From: Spirochaetales bacterium UBA4629
Lineage (GTDB): Bacteria; Spirochaetota; Spirochaetia; Sphaerochaetales; Sphaerochaetaceae
Length of the DNA stretch: 5,326 nucleotides
Assembly (NCBI GenBank): GCA_002406055.1
Contig: DHMZ01000019.1
Coordinates: forward strand, 1 to 5,326
Reading direction: 5' to 3'
Shown: positions 1 through 5,225 of the stretch, piece after piece
Position numbering within the stretch: position 1 is the first letter of the stretch
Layout of the letters: each line of letters opens with the position of its first letter
Program-made: the position numbers and the translations under genes
The notes under the pieces: generated by a model
The model's database searches: none
The model's input: only the letters and a program-made list of their open reading frames with translations
What the model was told of the DNA's origin: nothing

Positions 1-599
1 CCAAGGTCATAGATACAGAATGTGTTTCTGTTTAGACCACCAGCCATTGCATAATAGCCCTTTTCAAAACCAGCTTTTGCAATTGCTAGAACGTCATCTG
101 TTGTCTTTGGTGCATCAAAACCTAATTCAGAAATAATCTTCTGATTGTAAGCAAGAATTCTGCAATCTGGGTCGAATGGGATTCCGTACCAATGTCCATT
201 AAACTTACTTGCATCGACTGCTTTCTTTGAGTAGTACTCGATATCGAGGCTAGCAACGACATCATCAATAGGAGCAACAACACCACCTGCAACGAAAGTT
301 GGAAGAGAAGAGTGGTTGACCATGATAACGTCATAGTCGTTTCCTGTATTGTGAGAAAGGAGAGTCTGTGAATCGAGAGAATCATATTCTACTGACTCAA
401 ATACAAGATCGTACTGAGGATAAGCTGCTTCAAATTTAGCTTCAATATCATTTGGGATAAGTTTTGTCTGAAGTGTACTAGACCAGACCATTACACGTAC
501 TGTTGATTTTTCGCTTGACTTAGCTTCCTGTGAACCCTGTGCGAAAATAAGGGATGCAACTAAGAAGATTAGAACGAGTGAGAGAATCCTTTTTTTCAT
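1..599 (-). CDS. Family 1 extracellular solute-binding protein, sugar ABC importer type (partial, C-terminus beyond window)
   Basis: Reading from the ATG at 599 down to 1 gives 199 codons without a stop; the gene leaves the window at its 3' end. Residues 1-20 form a signal peptide (MKKR, a hydrophobic stretch, then IFA), with likely cleavage before QGSQE. There is no lipobox cysteine, so a soluble periplasmic protein is expected. The mature part starts with a beta strand (VRVMVWSS, 34-41) and a helix ending FEAAYPQY (57-63). It continues with DYDVIMVN (88-95), a GGVVAPIDD segment (105-113), and GHWYGIPFDPDCRILAYN (135-152) followed by FDAPKTTDDVL (161-171). The last two blocks are characteristic of CUT1 sugar-binding proteins (SBP_bac_1). 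Family members are usually a little over 400 residues, so about half is present. The start is supported by AAAGGA at 615-610, 10 bases upstream. Its own permease genes are probably beyond position 1, but this cannot be seen. The exact sugar is unknown. Confidence 0.88.
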   Translation of the reverse strand, partial: MKKRILSLVLIFLVASLIFAQGSQEAKSSEKSTVRVMVWSSTLQTKLIPNDIEAKFEAAYPQYDLVFESVEYDSLDSQTLLSHNTGNDYDVIMVNHSSLPTFVAGGVVAPIDDVVASLDIEYYSKKAVDASKFNGHWYGIPFDPDCRILAYNQKIISELGFDAPKTTDDVLAIAKAGFEKGYYAMAGGLNRNTFCIYDL

Positions 600-625
600 A
601 AAAAATCCGTCCTTTATAATTTTTT

Positions 626-641
626 AGTTTCAAATGAAACT
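626..641. promoter_or_regulatory. 16-bp perfect palindrome, candidate repressor operator
   Basis: AGTTTCA (626-632), AA, TGAAACT (635-641) is a perfect inverted repeat with 7-bp arms and a 2-base centre. It lies between the proposed minus-strand -10 (652-657) and the ribosome binding site of the minus-strand binding-protein gene. A protein bound there would sit just downstream of the transcription start, a common repressor position. The size and symmetry suit a dimeric helix-turn-helix regulator. Which family binds is not known, and no regulator gene is recognisable in the window. Confidence 0.5.
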
Positions 642-651
642 CTTTTTTTAC

Positions 652-680
652 AAAATCTCATAGAAAAAGTATGGTGTCAA
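652..680 (-). promoter_or_regulatory. Candidate sigma-70 promoter for the minus-strand binding-protein gene
   Basis: On the minus strand a perfect TTGACA -35 box lies at 680-675. A 17-base spacer leads to a weak -10 hexamer, GATTTT, at 657-652. The -35 is convincing. The -10 matches the consensus at only three positions, so the promoter may be weak, activator-assisted, or use a shifted -10. The predicted start near 645 would give a leader of about 45 bases containing the 626-641 palindrome. Confidence 0.45.
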
Positions 681-721
681 CTTAAATTTAAAAAAGATCA
701 AATTTTTTACATTTAAATTTA

Positions 722-742
722 TTTTTACACTATTTGTAAAAA
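722..742. promoter_or_regulatory. Inverted repeat with 8-bp arms, candidate operator
   Basis: TTTTTACA (722-729) and TGTAAAAA (735-742) are perfect inverted arms around a 5-base spacer. The repeat overlaps one candidate plus-strand promoter (TTTACA at 724-729, TAATAT at 748-753, 18-base spacer), so a bound protein could block polymerase. The arms are AT-rich in an AT-rich region, which raises the chance of coincidence. The same TTACA core also occurs at 648-652, 707-711 and in the repeat at 802-813. Confidence 0.4.
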
Positions 743-789
743 CGTATTAATATTTCATTTTTTTGTTGAATTATGGCAAAAAGGATAAT
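724..789 (+). promoter_or_regulatory. Candidate promoters for the three-gene importer operon
   Basis: Two weak sigma-70-like options lie upstream of the gene starting at 838. The first is TTTACA (724-729) with TAATAT (748-753) at 18-base spacing, overlapped by the 722-742 inverted repeat. The second is TTGTTG (763-768) with GATAAT (784-789) at a short 15-base spacing. Neither is close to full consensus, and the T-rich and A-rich tracts around them create many chance matches. A promoter somewhere here is expected from the divergent gene arrangement; which one is used cannot be decided by reading. Confidence 0.35.
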
Positions 790-801
790 AATCTAAATTA
801 G

Positions 802-813
802 TTACATTTGTAA
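802..813. promoter_or_regulatory. Small palindrome (TTACA-TT-TGTAA) in the operon leader
   Basis: TTACA (802-806) and TGTAA (809-813) form a 12-bp palindrome about 25 bases before the start codon at 838. It repeats the core of the 722-742 inverted repeat but with a 2-base instead of a 5-base spacer. If the promoter with GATAAT at 784-789 is real, this site lies at or just after its transcription start. It is short and AT-rich, so it could be chance. Confidence 0.28.
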
Positions 814-837
814 TAAAAAATAATCAAGGAGAAATAT

Positions 838-2043
838 ATGAAAAAATTATTAGCATTATTGTTAGTTGCTATCCTTTCTGTTTCCTTTGTCTTTGCACAG
901 GGTGGACAGGAAAAGTCAGAAGCAACAGATCCTGTATTAAGTGCTATCGAAAAAGCACAGAAAATGAGTCTCAGTGAGCTTGAAGCTGCTGCTGAAGAAG
1001 AATTTAAAGCTGCAGGTGTTACATTCTCTGCTCGTGGTGTTACATCTGGTTTAAAGAAGGTTCTTGCTTCTTTCCAGGAAAAGTATCCATGGTTTCAGTA
1101 CGAGAAGTTCTCTTCTAGTAAGGACAATGCTCTTTATACAGAGCTAACAACAGCACTTGGTCAAGATCAGTATGTTGCTGACATTGCTATGGTTCAGGAT
1201 GGTTCTTCTCTTAAAACAGAACTTATTGATACAGGCTATGTTTACAACTATGTTCCATCTTCATTCGAAATTGATCCTGCAGATGCTGATCCATTAACAG
1301 CTTTATATGTTAATAAGAACTTCTTCTGGAATGTATCTGGTGAATATGACAAGAGCTATATCCAAAACGTTTGGCAACTAACAGGTAATGATGGCGTTTC
1401 TCTTAAGGGTGTTAAGCAGCTCTCTTTCCAGAACCCAACTAATGAAAAAGTTAATATGTCATTCCTAATTATGCTTACCAGTCCAGATGCATGTGAAAAG
1501 CTAAGTAAGGCTTATAAGAGCTATTTTGGCTCTGATTATGCTGGCAACGATGGTTACACTAACATTGGTTATAAGTTTATTACAGAGTTTGTAAAAAATG
1601 TCACAACATGGCATAGTTCAGATACAACAGCTGTTAAGAACATGGTTTCTATGACAACTGGTCAAGTTGTTTATGGTCCACTTAACAAGGTTAAGGACTA
1701 CCCAACAACAAATGACTACCATAAAGATCTTGCTATTTCTGGTTGGAATACATCTCTCGAGGGCTTTGATTCTTATTTCTACAAGATGTGGATTATGATT
1801 CCAAAGACAACAAAGCTTCCATACACAGCTTGCTTGTTCCTTGAATACTTCTTTACACCAGAAGGCTTCACATCTGGTTGGGATACAGAAGGTTACTATT
1901 CAATTAACCCAGCTGTTCCAGTACCTGAGGGAGATCATACTCTTACAGAGTGGAAGACAAATTCTATTATCGAAGATATCGATTACATCGACTCTGTCTA
2001 TAAGGACGCAAGTGCTTATATCAGAAGCCTTGTTACAGTTTGA
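838..2043 (+). CDS. Periplasmic solute-binding protein of an AfuA/FbpA-like ABC importer
   Basis: This 401-residue protein should capture the transported solute in the periplasm and hand it to the permease encoded next. Residues 1-20 form a signal peptide (MKKLLALLLVAILSVSFVFA) cleaved before QGGQE; there is no lipobox cysteine. A charged, probably helical segment follows (about 31-60, ending EAAAEEEFKAAG). The binding-protein fold then starts at VTFSARGVTSGLKKVLASFQEKYP (61-84), a layout common in ferric/putrescine-type binding proteins. Further typical blocks are DIAMVQDG (115-122), NVWQLTG (177-183), QNPTNEKVNMSFL (198-210) and EGYYSINPAVPVPEG (351-365). The start is supported by AAGGAG at 826-831, 6 bases upstream. 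It is longer than usual AfuA/FbpA proteins (about 330-350), partly from the N-terminal helix. The adjacent tyrosine pair that binds iron in FbpA is not evident in the expected region (near VYGPLNKVKDYP, 278-289), so ferric iron is not assured. Substrate unknown; role firm. Confidence 0.85.
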   Translation: MKKLLALLLVAILSVSFVFAQGGQEKSEATDPVLSAIEKAQKMSLSELEAAAEEEFKAAGVTFSARGVTSGLKKVLASFQEKYPWFQYEKFSSSKDNALYTELTTALGQDQYVADIAMVQDGSSLKTELIDTGYVYNYVPSSFEIDPADADPLTALYVNKNFFWNVSGEYDKSYIQNVWQLTGNDGVSLKGVKQLSFQNPTNEKVNMSFLIMLTSPDACEKLSKAYKSYFGSDYAGNDGYTNIGYKFITEFVKNVTTWHSSDTTAVKNMVSMTTGQVVYGPLNKVKDYPTTNDYHKDLAISGWNTSLEGFDSYFYKMWIMIPKTTKLPYTACLFLEYFFTPEGFTSGWDTEGYYSINPAVPVPEGDHTLTEWKTNSIIEDIDYIDSVYKDASAYIRSLVTV

Positions 2044-2059
2044 CAATTTTCTTCTTTCT

Positions 2060-2082
2060 AGGGAGGTTCAATGCCTCCCTTT
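2060..2082 (+). terminator. Intercistronic hairpin, possible partial terminator or mRNA-stabilising stem
   Basis: AGGGAGG (2060-2066) pairs perfectly with CCTCCCT (2074-2080) around a 7-base loop, only 16 bases after the stop of the binding-protein gene. The following T run is just three bases (2080-2082) before an A run, so strong termination on the plus strand is unlikely. Such stems between binding-protein and permease genes are known, as in malE-malF, to protect upstream mRNA and raise the binding protein relative to the membrane parts. That role is inferred here. Confidence 0.6.
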
Positions 2083-2084
2083 AA

Positions 2085-2130
2085 AAAATAGTCACGGTGA
2101 AAGCTGTTTTGTTTTTGCCATGGCTATTTT
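2085..2130 (+). other. Second, imperfect intercistronic stem-loop
   Basis: AAAATAGTCACGG (2085-2097) can pair with CCATGGCTATTTT (2118-2130), giving 13 positions with one mismatch and one G-U pair around a 20-base loop. It is followed by TTGTTAT-like sequence and ends 8 bases before the GGAG of the permease ribosome binding site. It may add to termination or processing in the 105-base gap. The long loop and the mismatch make it less certain than the hairpin just upstream. Confidence 0.3.
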
Positions 2131-2148
2131 GTTATATTGGAGAATCGA

Positions 2149-3975
2149 ATGGGTTTAGATTTAAAATTCGACCGAAAAAAACAGCTAAATAATGTAAAAA
2201 GTTATTTTACAAAGCCAGCCAATGTTATTACGTTGATTTTCTTTGTAATTCTAGCTTTTACTGTTTGTCTTCCTCTCTTTTCACTCTTAAGAGATTCTTT
2301 CGTTGTTCATGCAGGAGAGGTTAGAGATGTAGGTGCTAAAGTTGGCACATTTACTCTTTACCATTGGAAGACAATCCTTGCAGAAAAACTTTATAACTAT
2401 TCTCTCATAACCTTTTGGAAGCCTCTTCTTAACTCAATTTTAATGGCTTTAATAAGCTGTTTAATTGCTGTTGGACTCGGTGGCACAGTTGCTTGGCTCA
2501 TTACACGATCAGATATGAAGGGAAAGAAGTTCTTATCTACTATTTTTGTTTTTCCTTACATCATGCCAAGCTGGTCAATCGCAATGTTTTGGGAGAACTT
2601 CTTTAAAAATAGTAAAATCGTTGCTTGTTACAATCAGGTAGGAATGCTAGAAAGCCTTACAGGACTTTGTGTCCCAGAGTGGGCATTATATGGTTTCTTC
2701 CCATGTGCAATGTGTTTAGGTATACACTACGCACCTTTTGCTTATCTACTAATTGGTGGCATTTTAAGAAATATGGATGCGAACCTTGAAGAAGCAGCAA
2801 CTGTACTTAAGGCTAGTAGGTTTAAAATTCTTAGAAAGGTAACACTCCCAATAGTAATGCCTGCTTTAATTTCAACAGTACTTTTAGTATTTTCAAGTAG
2901 CCTCTCAAGTTATACAGTTCCATCGTTCTTAAATAAGAATGGTTCATTCGCTACGATATCTACAACAATGCGTTCACTCTTTAATACCTCATCAATGCAA
3001 GGGCAGGGCTTTGTTGTTGCTATCATTCTACTTCTTTTCTCTATTGTTATTCTTACGATTAATAATAAGTTCACAGGAAAGAGAAAATCATTTACGACAG
3101 TCAGTGGTAAGAGTGGACAGGTATCTCTTGTAAAATTAGGAAAGGCTAGAGGAATCATTACGGTAGTAGTAATGGTAATTGCAATCTTCCTTGCTATTGT
3201 TCCTCTTGTTTCCTTTGCTCTTGAGTCTCTATTAGAGGTTCCTGGTGATTATTCCACACTTTCTCTATATTATTGGACAACTAAAGATACTCTTGAAGAC
3301 AGAGTTTATGGCTCATCTCAAGGAATTCTTTGCAACCCAACTATATGGAAGGCTATGGGAATGAGTGTTGTTTTATCTCTTGCTGTTGCCTTCATTTCTG
3401 GTACTTCTGGTATTATGATTGGGTATGCTGTTGCAAGAAAGAGAAACTCTCGCCTAGCTAGATGGGTATCCAATATGGCATTCTTCCCTTATTTAATACC
3501 TGCAATGAGCTTTGGTGCTGTATATCTATCTGTTTCATACATGAAGGCATTTTCATTCTTAAGAGGTTCTATTTGGTTGCTTATCATTGTTGGTGGTGTT
3601 AAGTTCCTTCCATTTGCTTCAAAGAGTGGTGCTAACTCAATGATGCAGCTTTCAGCAGAAATTGAAGAAGCAGCTATGATTATGAATGTGCCTTGGTGGA
3701 AAAGAATGCTTAAGGTTCTCATTCCTATTCAGAAGGCCAGCTTTATTTCAGGATATCTTCTTCCATTTATATCATGTATGAGAGAGCTTTCTCTCTTTGT
3801 TTTAATTGCTGCTCCAGGCTCAATTATTACAAGAGTATTACAGGATTTCGAGGTAAATGGATTAACACAGATTAGTAATGGAATAAACTTCCTTATTATT
3901 ATGATTGTTTTACTTGTTCAGTTCATTACAAACAAGTTAACAGGTGCTAGCATCGACAAAGGCATTGGAGGTTGA
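2149..3975 (+). CDS. Two-domain ABC importer permease (AfuB/FbpB/SfuB-like fused inner-membrane subunit)
   Basis: This 608-residue inner-membrane protein holds two copies of the BPD_transp_1 permease domain and should form the complete translocation channel alone. About 12 membrane spans can be read: near 26-47, 94-118, 129-149, 182-206, 237-260 and 287-306, then 335-358, 402-428, 440-464, 473-491, 530-556 and 577-596. Each half has the cytoplasmic EAA loop that docks on the ATPase: EEAATVLKAS with IVMP downstream (214-237), and EEAAMIMNVP (506-515). In both, the position usually held by glycine is replaced (Lys221 and Asn513). A charged linker (307-334) joins the halves. ATG at 2149 is preferred because GGAGA at 2139-2143 sits 5-6 bases upstream; an in-frame TTG at 2137 would overlap that site. 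Length and architecture fit the ferric/hexose-phosphate importer class rather than CUT1 importers, which use two separate permeases. It lies between its binding-protein and ATPase genes. Confidence 0.9.
   Translation: MGLDLKFDRKKQLNNVKSYFTKPANVITLIFFVILAFTVCLPLFSLLRDSFVVHAGEVRDVGAKVGTFTLYHWKTILAEKLYNYSLITFWKPLLNSILMALISCLIAVGLGGTVAWLITRSDMKGKKFLSTIFVFPYIMPSWSIAMFWENFFKNSKIVACYNQVGMLESLTGLCVPEWALYGFFPCAMCLGIHYAPFAYLLIGGILRNMDANLEEAATVLKASRFKILRKVTLPIVMPALISTVLLVFSSSLSSYTVPSFLNKNGSFATISTTMRSLFNTSSMQGQGFVVAIILLLFSIVILTINNKFTGKRKSFTTVSGKSGQVSLVKLGKARGIITVVVMVIAIFLAIVPLVSFALESLLEVPGDYSTLSLYYWTTKDTLEDRVYGSSQGILCNPTIWKAMGMSVVLSLAVAFISGTSGIMIGYAVARKRNSRLARWVSNMAFFPYLIPAMSFGAVYLSVSYMKAFSFLRGSIWLLIIVGGVKFLPFASKSGANSMMQLSAEIEEAAMIMNVPWWKRMLKVLIPIQKASFISGYLLPFISCMRELSLFVLIAAPGSIITRVLQDFEVNGLTQISNGINFLIIMIVLLVQFITNKLTGASIDKGIGG
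3967..3971 (+). promoter_or_regulatory. Ribosome binding site of the ATPase gene, inside the permease gene
   Basis: GGAGG lies 5 bases before the ATG at 3977 and is part of the last codons of the permease gene, whose TGA ends at 3975. It fixes the ATPase start at 3977 rather than the in-frame GTG at 3944, which has no comparable site. A one-base gap between stop and start implies that ribosomes finishing the permease can re-initiate on the ATPase. Confidence 0.8.
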
Positions 3976-3976
3976 T

Positions 3977-5077
3977 ATGCCAAAGATTGTATTAGAACAC
4001 GTTACAAAAAGATTTGATAAATTTGTTGCAGTTGATGATTTAAATTTAGTTATTGAAGATAGAGACTTTATTACGCTTCTTGGCCCATCCGGATGTGGAA
4101 AGACAACAACACTTAGAATGATTGCTGGTCTTGAAACGCCAACAGAAGGTAAAATTACTATCGGTGACAAGGTTGTATTTGATAGTAAAGAAGGAATCGA
4201 TATTCCTGCTTCAAAGAGAGATATAGGATTCTTATTTCAAAATTATGCTCTTTGGCCACATATGACAGTCTATCAAAATATTTCCTTTGGTCTTGAAAAC
4301 TTAAAGTGGGATAAGGAAAAGATTAAGAAAAGAGTTAACGAGATGCTCAAAATGCTTAAGATAGAGCAATTTGTAGAGCGTTATCCTGCAGAGCTCTCTG
4401 GTGGTCAGCAACAGCGTGTTGCTATAGCAAGAACTCTTGCTCCAAGTCCAAAGGTTCTATTCATGGATGAACCTCTATCTAACCTCGATGCTAAGCTTAG
4501 ACTTGAAATGCGCTCTGAGTTAAAGAGACTTCATGTAGATACAGATTCAACATTTGTTTATGTAACACATGATCAGATGGAAGCCATGGCGCTAGCAACA
4601 AAGATTTGCTTAATGAATAAGGGTATTTTACAGCAATATGAGCCACCTCTTACTGTTTACAATAAGCCTGCAAATCTATTTGTTGCAGACTTTGTTGGTA
4701 ACCCAACAATGAATTTTATTCCAGCTGTCTTTGAAAGAAAATCAGAGAAAGAAGGGATACTATCTCTCTTTGGCACTAAGCTTTTGTATACATCAAAGGA
4801 ACCTATTGGTGAATGCAAAGATGTAATTGTTGGAATTAGGCCTGAGTTCATTACGCTTGGAAGTGGAAATCACAAAGGAAAAGTATATACAACTCTTCCT
4901 TCTGGTATGGAGACAACAGTAAAGCTTGAAGTAGGGGACTCCTACTTAACGAGTGTTGTATTTGGTAGCGTTGACTACCCATATCTAAAGGAACTTAATT
5001 TCTCTTTCAATGGAGACGGAATTATTCTTTTTGATAAAAATAGTGGTAACAGGTTGTGCTTAGGCAGCTTGCAGTAA
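3977..5077 (+). CDS. ABC importer ATP-binding protein (AfuC/FbpC/UgpC/MalK class)
   Basis: This 366-residue cytoplasmic ATPase powers the importer as a homodimer docked on the two EAA loops of the permease. All nucleotide-binding motifs are intact: Walker A GPSGCGKT (36-43), Q-loop Gln88 in FLFQNYALWPHMTV, signature LSGGQ (140-144), Walker B VLFMDEP (160-166) with catalytic Glu165, D-loop SNLD (168-171), and switch His198 in VTHDQMEA. The C-terminal part (about 235-366) is a TOBE-type regulatory domain. It holds FVGNPTMNF (239-247) and VGIRPE (285-290), blocks I associate with sugar (CUT1: MalK, UgpC, MsmX) ATPases more than with ferric-type ones. The length matches the family. The start is set by GGAGG at 3967-3971. 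It is the last gene of the operon, followed by a terminator. ATPase function is certain; the named subfamily and the substrate are not. Confidence 0.93.
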   Translation: MPKIVLEHVTKRFDKFVAVDDLNLVIEDRDFITLLGPSGCGKTTTLRMIAGLETPTEGKITIGDKVVFDSKEGIDIPASKRDIGFLFQNYALWPHMTVYQNISFGLENLKWDKEKIKKRVNEMLKMLKIEQFVERYPAELSGGQQQRVAIARTLAPSPKVLFMDEPLSNLDAKLRLEMRSELKRLHVDTDSTFVYVTHDQMEAMALATKICLMNKGILQQYEPPLTVYNKPANLFVADFVGNPTMNFIPAVFERKSEKEGILSLFGTKLLYTSKEPIGECKDVIVGIRPEFITLGSGNHKGKVYTTLPSGMETTVKLEVGDSYLTSVVFGSVDYPYLKELNFSFNGDGIILFDKNSGNRLCLGSLQ

Positions 5078-5083
5078 AGAATG

Positions 5084-5113
5084 GGCGTGGTTAATTGAGA
5101 TCACGCCTTCTTT
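5084..5113 (+). terminator. Rho-independent terminator of the importer operon
   Basis: GGCGTG (5084-5089) pairs with CACGCC (5102-5107), extended by a G-U pair, around a 10-12 base loop. TTCTTT follows (5108-5113). The preceding AAAGAA (5076-5081, overlapping the ATPase stop codon) can pair with TTCTTT across a 2-base bulge, so it may also work in the opposite direction. It starts 7 bases after the ATPase stop. Confidence 0.85.
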
Positions 5114-5164
5114 ATCACATTCCGTATGGTTTTATAAGAAATTTTTCCTTCTTTTCATTTAATT

Positions 5165-5197
5165 TTGACATATTTCCAATTTTTAACGTTCTATATA
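5165..5197 (+). promoter_or_regulatory. Candidate promoter for the gene starting at 5226
   Basis: A perfect TTGACA lies at 5165-5170. The best -10-like sequence is TATATA at 5192-5197 within a TATATATA run, but that spacing is 21 bases, longer than the usual 16-18. With 18-base spacing the hexamer would be TTCTAT (5189-5194), a poor match. The position between the operon terminator and a strong ribosome binding site makes an independent promoter here likely, but the exact -10 is unsure. Confidence 0.45.
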
Positions 5198-5210
5198 TAG
5201 ACACCCAAAA

Positions 5211-5217
5211 AAGGAGG
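5211..5217 (+). promoter_or_regulatory. Strong ribosome binding site for the gene starting at 5226
   Basis: AAGGAGG is a full Shine-Dalgarno match with 8 bases before the ATG at 5226. It is the main evidence that the short reading frame at the right edge is a real gene start. Confidence 0.75.
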
Positions 5218-5225
5218 GATCAAAT

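Noticed and set aside
122..385. Minus-strand open frame inside the left-edge binding-protein gene
   Set aside because: It is out of frame with the clear solute-binding protein on the same strand, and its translation is low-complexity Leu/Ser-rich sequence.
681..720. A hairpin or terminator formed by TTAAATTTAAAAAA and the following T-rich stretch
   Set aside because: It is almost pure A/T with many alternative pairings and no GC stem; it is better explained by AT-rich promoter-proximal DNA.
838..2043. Naming the operon as a ferric iron importer (fbpABC/afuABC)
   Set aside because: The architecture fits, but the iron-binding adjacent tyrosines are not evident in the expected region and the ATPase tail looks sugar-type, so no gene symbols were assigned.
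2137..2151. In-frame TTG at 2137 as start of the permease
   Set aside because: It overlaps the GGAGA ribosome binding site at 2139-2143; the ATG at 2149 has correct spacing from that site.
1841..2158. Open frame overlapping the end of the binding-protein gene and running into the intercistronic gap
   Set aside because: It lies in another frame of a well-supported gene, has no ribosome binding site and gives no recognisable protein.
3944..3979. In-frame GTG at 3944 as start of the ATPase, overlapping the permease gene
   Set aside because: No ribosome binding site precedes it, and the family's usual N-terminus begins close to the ATG at 3977, which has GGAGG 5 bases upstream.
2910..4170. Minus-strand open frames opposite the permease and ATPase genes
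   Set aside because: They are mirror frames of conserved coding sequence with no ribosome binding sites or domains.
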